64,000 nucleotides of DNA, from contig CP051238.1 of the NCBI GenBank assembly GCA_017794925.1, positions 2,041,138 through 2,105,137 on the forward strand, in the 5' to 3' direction. How positions within the stretch are numbered: the first letter of the stretch is position 1; every line of letters starts with the position of its first letter. A program made the position numbers and the translations under genes. The notes below the pieces were generated by a model, which made no database searches, was not told the origin of the DNA, and worked only from the letters and a program-made list of their open reading frames with translations. Below are positions 33,869 through 41,754 of the stretch, piece by piece. Source of the DNA: Aestuariibacter sp. GTDB lineage: Bacteria; Pseudomonadota; Gammaproteobacteria; Enterobacterales; Alteromonadaceae.

Positions 33869-34489
33869 CTATGAATCGGCAGCGAGAAGGTAAGCTGCGT
33901 GTAAAGTTTCGATTTGTTGAAGCGTGTGGTCTTCTGTTCCACTGTTATCAATAACATCATTGGCGACGGCTAAACGCTGTTCACGTGAAGCTTGTGAGGC
34001 AATGATATTTCTGATAATAACTTCGCTGCTGCCATCGCGTTTCATGGCTCGCGCTAACTGCATTTCTTCCGGACAGTCCACCACGGCAACGCGGTCCACC
34101 ATACCTACCAGATTATTCTCTATGAGCAAGGGCACTGCCAGAATGCCATAGGGCGAAGTAACTTCTAACGCGGCTTGCTGCATAGCTTGCCGAATGCGGG
34201 GATGAAGGCAGGCATTCAGCCAGGACTTTTCATGTTCGTTACTGAAAACACGTTCACGCAACGCTACGCGGTTGAGCTCTCCTTTTTCGTTTATGATTCC
34301 GCTACCAAAATGTGCGGTAAGTGCCGCCAATCCCTCACTGCCGGGGGCGACTACGTCTCGCGCAATTATATCGGCATCAATAATATCAATGCCCATTGAA
34401 GCAAAGGCATCACTCACCAATGTTTTTCCAGAGCCAATGCCGCCGGTCAGCCCGATTAAAAAGGGACGTTTCGGTGTAGTACTCTTCAC
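33869..34489 (-). CDS. coaE: Dephospho-CoA kinase
   Basis: A 206-residue P-loop kinase that phosphorylates the 3'-hydroxyl of dephospho-CoA, the last step of coenzyme A synthesis. The Walker A motif GGIGSGKT (residues 16-23), the DADIIARDVV block (about 38), the HPRIR (about 96) and the lid region are present. The length is as usual. Its ATG directly follows the pilD stop (no gap), so it is expressed from the pilC-pilD transcript. The conserved pilD-coaE link is typical of gammaproteobacteria. Confidence 0.96.
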   Translation of the reverse strand: MKSTTPKRPFLIGLTGGIGSGKTLVSDAFASMGIDIIDADIIARDVVAPGSEGLAALTAHFGSGIINEKGELNRVALRERVFSNEHEKSWLNACLHPRIRQAMQQAALEVTSPYGILAVPLLIENNLVGMVDRVAVVDCPEEMQLARAMKRDGSSEVIIRNIIASQASREQRLAVANDVIDNSGTEDHTLQQIETLHAAYLLAADS

Positions 34490-35365
34490 TTAACTAAACA
34501 TCCAGTTGAAATAGGCGCTTTTGATATCTTGTTGGTAAAGCAGGGCTATCCAACCTGCTATCGCCAGATACGGGCCGTAGGGAATGGCGAGGTTTTTACC
34601 CTGTCGCTGTTTAATCATGATCACAATGCCAAACAAAGCCCCGACAAATGATGACAGTAACACAATAGTCAACAGACCTTGCCAACCAGTGAAGGCTCCC
34701 AGTGCTGCGAGTAATTTAAAGTCACCGTAGCCCATGCCTTCTTTACCCGTAAGCAACTTAAACAGCCAGTAAATACTCCACAAAATTAAGTAGCCAAACG
34801 CGGCGCCCAGTATGGCATCCTGTGGTGAAACAAAAACATGATCCAAGCTTAACACTAAACCAAACCAAAGGGCGGGTAAGGTGAGTTGGTCTGGCAATAA
34901 CATTTTGTCCAGATCGATAAATGTCATGGCGACCAGCATCCAGGTTAGCACTACGCCGGCCAAGGCGGCTTTACCCGGACCAAAGTGCATGGCTATCCAA
35001 ACAGATAACACGGCGGTAAGTAATTCAACCAGCGGATAGCGCAGGGAAATGGATGTTTTACACCCAGCACAACGCCCGCCCAGTATGGCATAACTTATCA
35101 GCGGAATATTTTCCCAAACGCGGATACTGTGGCCGCATTTAGGGCAGGTACTGTCGGGTTTTACTAAATTGTATCGCTCGAATGATTCTGGCGTATCGTC
35201 AGGGTGAAAATAGCTTTGATATTCTTGTTTCCAGGCCCGTTCCATCATAATGGGCAGACGGTGGATCACCACATTTAGGAAGCTGCCTACCATCAGGCTG
35301 ACAATCCCAACCATACTATAGAAGAACCAGGGGCTAGAAAGACTCAGATCAATAATTGGTTGCAT
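34490..35365 (-). CDS. pilD: Type IV prepilin peptidase / N-methyltransferase PilD
   Basis: A 291-residue polytopic inner-membrane enzyme that cleaves leader peptides of type IV pilins and pseudopilins and methylates the new N-terminus. The cytoplasmic zinc loop has two CxxC pairs (CPKC about 74, CAGC about 99). The catalytic aspartates are in FIDLDKMLLPD (about 150) and GYGDFKLLAALG (about 212). About eight membrane helices are present. It is 63 bp downstream of pilC and abuts coaE. It should also process type II secretion pseudopilins. Confidence 0.96.
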   Translation of the reverse strand: MQPIIDLSLSSPWFFYSMVGIVSLMVGSFLNVVIHRLPIMMERAWKQEYQSYFHPDDTPESFERYNLVKPDSTCPKCGHSIRVWENIPLISYAILGGRCAGCKTSISLRYPLVELLTAVLSVWIAMHFGPGKAALAGVVLTWMLVAMTFIDLDKMLLPDQLTLPALWFGLVLSLDHVFVSPQDAILGAAFGYLILWSIYWLFKLLTGKEGMGYGDFKLLAALGAFTGWQGLLTIVLLSSFVGALFGIVIMIKQRQGKNLAIPYGPYLAIAGWIALLYQQDIKSAYFNWMFS

Positions 35366-35428
35366 GTGGCTTCGTCGGCTTGAATACAGTGTTTAAAAAC
35401 TATCGCAAGAATAACACCTTAGCGGCCT

Positions 35429-36646
35429 TTACACTACCATACCCATTTGGAAGATTGGCAGATACATCGCCACAATCAAACCACCAATGACCACGCCTAA
35501 AACTGCCATGATCATAGGCTCTAGCAGGCTGGTTAAGCCGTCGACCATGTCGTCAACCTCAGCTTCATAAATCGTTGCTATTTTGCTGAGCATCTCGTCT
35601 ACCGCACCGGACTCTTCACCAATGGCAATCATTTGCGTCACCATGTCGGGGAAAACGTTGGTGCCGCGCATGGCCGTATTCATCTGGATACCGCCGGCGA
35701 CTTCTTTACGAATAAACAAAATGGCATCTCTGTAAACCGCGTTGCCGGAGGCGCCTGCAGCGGATTCAAGTGCGCCAATTAGCGGTACACCCGCTGCGAA
35801 GGTAGTCGCAAGCGTTCGTGTAAAACGTGCAATGGCCGCTTTCTTTAAAATTTCGCCAATGACCGGGATTTTAAGCAAGCGGGCGTCGATACTGTCCCGC
35901 AGATCTTTGGATTTGGCGTAATACTGTTTAAATATATACCCGGCTACTGCCATGCCGGCCGCGATAAATACCCCAAAATCCTGTACAAATCGGGATATCG
36001 CCAGTACAAACAAGGTAAAGGCAGGTAATTCGGCGCCAAAACTCGAGAAAATCTCTTCAAACTGAGGTACCACGAAAATAAGTAATACAGCTGTAACGAC
36101 AAAAGCAACCACAAGTACCGCGATAGGATAGAACATGGCTTTTTTGATTTTGGACTTTAGTGCTTCTGCTTTTTCTTTATATGTTGCAATACGGTCGTAA
36201 ATGGTTTCCAGCGCACCAGAGTGTTCACCGGTTTCAACTAAATCGCAGTAGAGGTCGTCAAAGTGTTTTGGATGTTTACGTAGTGCTTTGGAAAGGGGGT
36301 TACCGGCTTTTACCTCATCGCCAATTTGGGTGAGTACTTTACGCATTTCCGCTTTGGCGTGGCCTTTAGCCAGCATATCGATGGTCTGAATCAGTGTCAC
36401 ACCCGCTGCCAGCATGGTAGCGATTTGACGAGAAATGACACAGATATCTGCAGCATTAATTTTTTCTCTGCCTTTGCCGAACATTGGCTTGGACAGCTTT
36501 CTTACCTTGGTGGCGGAGATACCCTGACGACGCAGCAGATTTTTTGCTTCCTGAATCGACTTGGCACTGGTCTCTCCCTTGATGGTTTGACCTTTCTGAT
36601 TTTTCCCCTGCCAGGAATAGGTTGTCAGTGATTCTGTTTTAGCCAT
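35429..36646 (-). CDS. pilC: Type IV pilus inner-membrane platform protein PilC
   Basis: A 405-residue GspF/PilC-type platform protein with two T2SS-F domains (about 70-190 and 275-395), each with the pattern 'F.R.LATM..AGVPL' (here ISRQIATMLAAGVTL and FTRTLATTFAAGVPL) and 'IA.GEESG' late. Three membrane segments (about 172-200, 220-245, 378-400) are present. It couples the ATPases to pilin assembly. It normally follows pilB. Here only 66 bp and a terminator separate it from pilA, so pilB is not in its usual place. Confidence 0.96.
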   Translation of the reverse strand: MAKTESLTTYSWQGKNQKGQTIKGETSAKSIQEAKNLLRRQGISATKVRKLSKPMFGKGREKINAADICVISRQIATMLAAGVTLIQTIDMLAKGHAKAEMRKVLTQIGDEVKAGNPLSKALRKHPKHFDDLYCDLVETGEHSGALETIYDRIATYKEKAEALKSKIKKAMFYPIAVLVVAFVVTAVLLIFVVPQFEEIFSSFGAELPAFTLFVLAISRFVQDFGVFIAAGMAVAGYIFKQYYAKSKDLRDSIDARLLKIPVIGEILKKAAIARFTRTLATTFAAGVPLIGALESAAGASGNAVYRDAILFIRKEVAGGIQMNTAMRGTNVFPDMVTQMIAIGEESGAVDEMLSKIATIYEAEVDDMVDGLTSLLEPMIMAVLGVVIGGLIVAMYLPIFQMGMVV

Positions 36647-36670
36647 GAATTTTCCACCTGTCCAGAAAGC

Positions 36671-36697
36671 AAAAAGCCCAGCTTAAACTGGGCTTTT
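36671..36697. terminator. Rho-independent terminator after pilA
   Basis: AAAAGCCCAG and CTGGGCTTTT form a 10-bp stem with a 6-nt loop between pilA (ending 36713) and pilC (starting 36646). On the minus strand the stem is followed by TTTTTGC. It should limit read-through from highly expressed pilA into pilC. Confidence 0.9.
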
Positions 36698-36712
36698 AGT
36701 TATGTCATCTGA

Positions 36713-37144
36713 TTAGCACAGTGCTGCGTCAGAACAAGATTCTGCCCAAGTCACTTTACCAGTAGAAGCATCTAGTGTTGCAGTCAGAGTATAAGTCTGA
36801 CCTGACAGACCGCTACCAGTGATAGCTGTCGCAACCAGCGTACCTGCAGTTGAAGAAGACGCTGTCCAGGTTACAGAGTTAACCAGGCCGCTAGCCGTTG
36901 AAATGTTAGCTGGCACACCGTTTGAACCTGCACCACAAGACGTCAGGTCAAGTTCAGTTTGAGCACATACTTCAATACCTGTTTTGTGAGCCTGGGTAGC
37001 CAGTGTTACTTCTGAGAAGCGTGCTTTGGTGGTGTAGTTCTGGTAAGCAGGTAATGCTACCGCAGCCAGAATACCGATGATCGCTACAACGATCATCAAT
37101 TCGATTAAGGTAAAACCTTTGTTGTTCAGTTTGATATTTTGCAT
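36713..37144 (-). CDS. pilA: Type IV major pilin, PilA-like
   Basis: A 143-residue type IVa pilin. The leader [10 protein letters not shown] is followed by [20 protein letters not shown], the prepilin peptidase site (after Gly10) with Glu5 of the mature protein. The C-terminal domain is Ser/Thr/Ala-rich with two disulfide candidates (Cys about 51/59 and the last Cys pair near 138/143 closing the D-region). ATG 37144 is preferred over GTG 37150 because GGAG is 8 nt upstream. Processed by the PilD encoded downstream. Confidence 0.95.
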   Translation of the reverse strand: MQNIKLNNKGFTLIELMIVVAIIGILAAVALPAYQNYTTKARFSEVTLATQAHKTGIEVCAQTELDLTSCGAGSNGVPANISTASGLVNSVTWTASSSTAGTLVATAITGSGLSGQTYTLTATLDASTGKVTWAESCSDAALC

Positions 37145-37370
37145 GGTCACATCTCCGGGTCGCGTAAGCGATAACAGTCAATTTGCATAAAGTTTAAAGT
37201 TGATACCTGGTTCGTCGTCACTACGTCCCCGGTACTTGATTCTCAGTATAGAACCATCTAAGCATCTGACAAGTATTAGAAATTATACTCATGTCTAGAT
37301 ATGGCGCCATGTTGGGTGTTTGCTTTAATACCTTTCGGCTCACAGACGACCGATATGAGCGCTGCAAGCC

Positions 37371-38231
37371 TTACAATACCAGCCTTAACGACAAATCTAT
37401 AGCATTTATATTCTTAGTTAGCGCGCCGGAGGAAATAAAATCTACCCCTAATTGCGCCAGGGTTGACAAACGCTCAGACGTTACATTTCCTGAGACTTCC
37501 AGTTTACATCGTTTTTGGTTGATGCTAACTGCGCGTTGGATCTGTTCGTTCGTGAAATTATCCAGCATGACAATGTCAGCACCAGCATCGATAGCTTGTT
37601 GAAGTTCTTCTAATGACTCTACTTCCACTTCAACTGGTTTTCCTGGAGCAAGGTCACGTGCGTTGGCTACCGCGGTGGCAATGCTACCGCAGCCAGCAAT
37701 ATGGTTTTCTTTAATAAGAAAGGCATCGAATAATCCTATCCGGTGGTTTTTACCACCACCACAGGCTACGGCGTATTTTTGCGCCAGGCGTAAACCAGGA
37801 ATGGTTTTCCGGGTGTCCAGAATACGTGTTTCACTGTTCGCCAACAAACTCGCATAATATGCCGTCACCGTCGCCGTTGCAGATAATAACTGCAGGAAGT
37901 TAAGTGCAGTGCGTTCGGCAGTTAGCAGCGCTCGGGCTGGGCCCTTGAGGGTAACCATGGTGGCATTTGCACTTAGCTTGTCACCATCAGCAACCTGCCA
38001 CTGCTGTTCAATATTGCTGTCCACCAGCGAAAATGCCGCTTTAGCCCATGCCACACCGCAAACCACACAGTCTTCACGAGTAATAATCGTTGCAATAGCG
38101 TGTTGCGAAGCCGGAATTAAATTAGCGGTAATATCGGCGCTGGCATCGGCACTACCGCCGAGATCTTCGGCCAGCGCTGCCGTTACCTGGCTTTCTATGA
38201 GGTCCTGGGCGGGTAAAGATTGTAGGCTCAC
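37371..38231 (-). CDS. nadC: Nicotinate-nucleotide pyrophosphorylase (quinolinate phosphoribosyltransferase)
   Basis: A 286-residue enzyme that condenses quinolinate with PRPP to nicotinate mononucleotide in NAD synthesis. Typical blocks are the LTAERTALNFLQLLSATAT region (about 105), DTRKTIPGLR (about 140), CGGGKNHRIGLFDAFLIKENH (about 158), VEVE (about 195) and MLDNFT (about 218). The length is as usual. It lies 13 nt after the retropepsin gene, on the same strand and upstream of pilA, the normal Alteromonadales order. Confidence 0.96.
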   Translation of the reverse strand: MSLQSLPAQDLIESQVTAALAEDLGGSADASADITANLIPASQHAIATIITREDCVVCGVAWAKAAFSLVDSNIEQQWQVADGDKLSANATMVTLKGPARALLTAERTALNFLQLLSATATVTAYYASLLANSETRILDTRKTIPGLRLAQKYAVACGGGKNHRIGLFDAFLIKENHIAGCGSIATAVANARDLAPGKPVEVEVESLEELQQAIDAGADIVMLDNFTNEQIQRAVSINQKRCKLEVSGNVTSERLSTLAQLGVDFISSGALTKNINAIDLSLRLVL

Positions 38232-38244
38232 TATTCGTTTCTTC

Positions 38245-38766
38245 TTAGTTTAAGGTACGCAGTATTAACGTGTTGCCACGTTGGGTAAATTCCAGCTGTT
38301 TCAGGGCGCTCATGCCAAGTAAAATGTGGCCGGACTGCATGCCTGGGTTGATATTGGCATCAACATTATACAGGGTTATTTGACCAATGCTGAGTTTGTT
38401 GATGGTGGTATTGAAAATCTTTACGGTACCATTGGCCGTGTTGGCGATTCCCGCTCTGCCTTTTATTAAACCCAGTTCACTGGCCAGCGTGGCCGGGACG
38501 GCAACATCGGTAGCGCCCGTGTCTACTAAAAAAACTACTGGTACATCGTTTATGGCGCCAGTCACAACGTAATGCCCTTGTTTATTCCGGACAAGCTCAA
38601 CGGTAACCTGATTACCCAGCACCTGACTGTTGGGCTGGCTATTCGGGTTCACCTGTTTTTCCAGTAAATCACTGAATACGAATATAAGCAGAATAAACGC
38701 ACTGACCCAGGCAAGGATCAGCATCCATTTGGCTGCACCATTGTGTTGGTTGTCAGCAGAGGTCAT
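38245..38766 (-). CDS. Membrane-anchored retropepsin-like aspartic protease
   Basis: A 173-residue protein with an N-terminal membrane anchor (about 14-33) and a single aspartic-protease half domain. The catalytic motif is FLVDTGATDVAVP with Asp near residue 82, and the second conserved patch is LGMSALKQLEF near 155. It belongs to the TIGR02281-type clan AA group, which should dimerise to form the active site in the periplasm. It sits 13 nt upstream of nadC and is divergent from ampD across 89 bp. Substrates are unknown. Confidence 0.87.
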   Translation of the reverse strand: MTSADNQHNGAAKWMLILAWVSAFILLIFVFSDLLEKQVNPNSQPNSQVLGNQVTVELVRNKQGHYVVTGAINDVPVVFLVDTGATDVAVPATLASELGLIKGRAGIANTANGTVKIFNTTINKLSIGQITLYNVDANINPGMQSGHILLGMSALKQLEFTQRGNTLILRTLN

Positions 38767-38855
38767 ACCGGCTCCGGATTTTTGTTGTGATTATAATGCT
38801 TCACTGTCACACTACTCACTTTGCTGAGAATGAGTACACGCTACACAATAAAGGT

Positions 38856-39422
38856 ATGGAAAATCAATCAGAAGCGATCACTTATTCCGGGGCGATTGCC
38901 AAGGTGTCGCCATTTTATGACGAGCGGCCCGATGGCGCCGACATTAGTCTTTTAGTGATCCACAATATTTCTTTACCGCCAGGTGAATTTGGCACCCAGG
39001 GTATTGAGCAGCTGTTTACCGGAACGATTAATCCGGATGATCATCCTGTGTATCCCGAAATAGCGCATTTACGCGTGTCAGCCCATTGTGTCATTCGACG
39101 CAATGGCGCGGTAGAACAGTACGTACCTTTTAATTGTAGGGCCTGGCATGCGGGCGTGTCGTCCTTTCAAGGCCGAAAAAAGTGTAATGACTATGCCATC
39201 GGGATTGAGATGGAAGGGACCGATGATCTGCCTTATACCGAAGAGCAGTACCTTAGCCTGATAAAGGTGAGTGAAGAGATATTGAACCGTTTCCCTATGA
39301 TTACCTTGGGTAGGGTAGTGGGGCACAACGATATTGCGCCGGGACGCAAGACTGACCCGGGTGTCGCTTTTAACTGGCCAGCCTACCGACAAGCGCTGGC
39401 GGCAATTCTGCAGGACCGATAA
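38856..39422 (+). CDS. ampD: 1,6-anhydro-N-acetylmuramyl-L-alanine amidase AmpD
   Basis: A 188-residue cytoplasmic zinc amidase that removes the peptide from anhydromuropeptides during murein recycling and so lowers the ampC-inducing signal. Zn ligands include His36 (LLVIHNISLP) and the His and Asp in GHNDIAPGRKTDPG near the C-terminus. ATG 38856 follows AAAGG; the longer frame to 38787 lacks family likeness. It is 1 nt upstream of ampE, so both are co-translated. Confidence 0.95.
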   Translation: MENQSEAITYSGAIAKVSPFYDERPDGADISLLVIHNISLPPGEFGTQGIEQLFTGTINPDDHPVYPEIAHLRVSAHCVIRRNGAVEQYVPFNCRAWHAGVSSFQGRKKCNDYAIGIEMEGTDDLPYTEEQYLSLIKVSEEILNRFPMITLGRVVGHNDIAPGRKTDPGVAFNWPAYRQALAAILQDR

Positions 39423-39423
39423 C

Positions 39424-40284
39424 ATGATTTTGATCAGTGTATTGTTAGTGTTGGCGATTGAGCGCTCAATGCGTAAAACGCCTGGCTGGCATATTGAAGC
39501 GCATTTAGCCAAATACCTGGATTGGGCCCAGTCACAGTCCTGGATAAATAAGCAGTCTGAGCAACTGAAGCTGGTTATTCAAATCGCGTTACCCGTGCTT
39601 ATCACGTTCATTGTTGCCCAGTGGATCTTCAGCGGTTTTATCAGCTTTGTACTACAAAGTGTGCTGTTGTATTTATGTTTAGGCAGTGACCGGCTACGAG
39701 ATACCTACCGCTCTTTTCTTCAGGCAGCTGAACGAGGCGATCTTGAGGCCTGCCATTTATATACAGAGCAGTTGGGTCATTGTACCTCGCTGGATATCGA
39801 TGACAGTGAGGGGCAGCAAGGCAAAAGTTTTGGACAACACTTGCTGTGGCTAAACTATCAGCACTATGCTGCGGTACTCATCTGGTTTGCGGTGTTTGGA
39901 GCCGCAGGTGCAATATTGTATGTGACCAGTCGTGAATGGTATCGGTTAACCTGTGAAAACAGTGATGAACGAAGTGATAAACTGGCCACATGGATGCATA
40001 TCCTGGATTTTGTGCCGGTGAGAATTACCGCATGCGGCTTACTGTTGGTCGGGCATTTCTCTCGTGCTATGCCCACTTGGCTTGGTTATGTTACCCATCC
40101 TACCATTGCGGCAGAGGTGTTACTGACTGATGTGGCGTCAAAGGCTGAAGACGTTGAGGTGACAGATGGACCAGACCGTGATCCCGCTTGTGAACCCAAA
40201 GCCCTGGTGACGTTGGCTAAACGCAATGTCATGCTGATTCTGGCAGTAATCGCCGTGTTAACCATGCTGGGCATTATCGACTGA
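39424..40284 (+). CDS. ampE: AmpE inner-membrane regulatory protein
   Basis: A 286-residue membrane protein with about four hydrophobic segments (about 2-12, 48-75, 148-166, 258-286). AmpE is a putative sensor, related to CobD/CbiB-type proteins, paired with AmpD. Its biochemical role is unknown. ATG 39424 follows the ampD stop with one base between and uses the ribosome binding site inside the ampD end. The frame start at 39334 lies within ampD. A strong terminator follows. Confidence 0.9.
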   Translation: MILISVLLVLAIERSMRKTPGWHIEAHLAKYLDWAQSQSWINKQSEQLKLVIQIALPVLITFIVAQWIFSGFISFVLQSVLLYLCLGSDRLRDTYRSFLQAAERGDLEACHLYTEQLGHCTSLDIDDSEGQQGKSFGQHLLWLNYQHYAAVLIWFAVFGAAGAILYVTSREWYRLTCENSDERSDKLATWMHILDFVPVRITACGLLLVGHFSRAMPTWLGYVTHPTIAAEVLLTDVASKAEDVEVTDGPDRDPACEPKALVTLAKRNVMLILAVIAVLTMLGIID

Positions 40285-40315
40285 CACGTTAACTGACAGA
40301 ATCCAGCTTAGTTTT

Positions 40316-40340
40316 AAAAGGTCGCTTGTTGCGACCTTTT
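40316..40340. terminator. Rho-independent terminator after ampE
   Basis: AAAAGGTCGC (40316-40325) and GCGACCTTTT (40331-40340) form a 10-bp stem with a 5-nt loop, followed by GTGTTTTT. It lies 32 nt past the ampE stop. Confidence 0.92.
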
Positions 40341-40757
40341 GTGTTTTTGACGTTTTATTTATCCCGACGTTGTCGCTACTGCTTACAATTTGCCTTATGC
40401 CGCCAGGCGATCGCCAAAAAGTGGTCCAAACTACAACATTACATCCTATTCATTTAACAAATCGGGTACTTCGTGCTATTCCAATAGTGGAATTACTTCC
40501 TAAAAACCAGATTTTTATTCAATTGGTAATGAAATTCAGGCTGCTTATTTTTTACACCTTAACGGGATTGTGGAAAGTAATTGTAGGAAAATTACCGATT
40601 AAAGCCTAAAAATACAGCTTGTACGACCAGTTAATTACTCGAATATTTATTAAATATTTCAAAAGTTAAGCAATTTGTAAACGACTCTTTATAAAACTCC
40701 GTCTATGGTAAGTATTTACCTGAGTGATAATCTGCACTACACTAATTAGATAGGTAA
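40341..40757. other. Long AT-rich leader region before pdhR
   Basis: About 420 bp with no convincing gene. The 79-codon frame at 40370-40609 has no ribosome binding site, unusual residue use and no family likeness. AATTGGTAAT at about 40521-40530 resembles half of a PdhR site. The region probably carries the promoter(s) of the pdhR-aceEF operon. Confidence 0.45.
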
Positions 40758-40773
40758 AATGGTAATACCAATT
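40758..40773. promoter_or_regulatory. PdhR operator
   Basis: AATGGTAATACCAATT fits the ATTGGTNNNACCAAT pattern bound by PdhR, with one weak position in the left half. It lies 77 bp upstream of pdhR, as expected for autoregulation and pyruvate control of the pdhR-aceE-aceF-lpdA cluster. Confidence 0.75.
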
Positions 40774-40849
40774 TGAGGTGGAGTGATGGTTTGTTTACAA
40801 ATTCATCGGACGTCCCTTCAACAAGGATAACTGGCGGAGCGCTGCTTAG

Positions 40850-41602
40850 ATGCAACCCGGACGTAGAAAACTTGCTGATGTGATAACGGAACAGCTGGAA
40901 TCAATGATTCTGGATGGGTCGTTATTAGCAGGACAGAAACTCCCTCCGGAACGCGAATTAGCTGAGCAATTTCAGGTCTCCCGCCCATCCTTGCGTGAGG
41001 CGATTGGGAATTTGCAAGCACGAGGCCTGGTTGAACGTAAGCAAGGTGGCGGCACGTTTGTTAGTCGTCAATTGAATGCTGCAATGACCGATCCTCTGAT
41101 GGCGCTGATCAGTGGCCGCCCCGAAACGCAGTTTGATTTGCTGGAGTTTCGTCACGCGCTGGAAGGCATGGCGGCTTACTACGCGGCGTTACGTGGGCAG
41201 CCTGAGGATTACGCGGCGCTGCGTCAGGCGCTTGAACAAATGCCCATGCCTGGCCGTAGCGAGTGCAAGCGGGAGCAGGCTGAATGCCTCGGACGGTTCT
41301 ACGTCATTATGGCAAGAGCGTCACACAACATGGTGTTGTTACATGTAATGAGCACCATGCAAACCATGTTGGTAGAAAACATTGAGCGTAACCTCGAAAT
41401 GCTGGCATTGCATGCCAGTGAAGAGGCTGGGCAGGATATAGCCCGACAGCGCATTGAAATAGTTGAAGCAATTGCCAGTCGCGATCCAGAAGCGGCAAGG
41501 CAAGCCTGTAATGCTCACCTCGCTTATATCGAGAGAACATTGCTGGCAATTAATCAACGCGATAGCCGCGTTCAGCGGGCATTGCGAAGACTGGAAATTT
41601 AA
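40850..41602 (+). CDS. pdhR: Pyruvate dehydrogenase complex repressor PdhR (GntR family)
   Basis: A 250-residue FadR-type GntR regulator. The winged helix-turn-helix is at residues about 8-72 (LADVITEQLESMILDGSLLAGQKLPPERELAEQFQVSRPSLREAI is the first part) and GGGTFV; the helical FCD effector domain lies at about 95-225. In E. coli, pyruvate releases PdhR from the promoter of this operon. Position directly before aceE (152 bp) and the operator 77 bp upstream support the assignment. ATG 40850 is used. Confidence 0.93.
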   Translation: MQPGRRKLADVITEQLESMILDGSLLAGQKLPPERELAEQFQVSRPSLREAIGNLQARGLVERKQGGGTFVSRQLNAAMTDPLMALISGRPETQFDLLEFRHALEGMAAYYAALRGQPEDYAALRQALEQMPMPGRSECKREQAECLGRFYVIMARASHNMVLLHVMSTMQTMLVENIERNLEMLALHASEEAGQDIARQRIEIVEAIASRDPEAARQACNAHLAYIERTLLAINQRDSRVQRALRRLEI

Positions 41603-41754
41603 CCTGACCTTCGGGCCAGGGAATAGTGGTAAAGCGGGTATGCGACGGGCAGTCTGTGTTGCATATCAATAAAAATGTTAGGTATTCATCCATTCGTCGG
41701 CCTTCGCCGGGTACGCGTGGATGTTTTCTATATCAGTAACTATAGGACGGCACC

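Noticed and set aside
40370..40609. 79-codon frame upstream of pdhR
   Set aside because: No ribosome binding site, lies in AT-rich leader after a terminator, residue use unlike a real protein.
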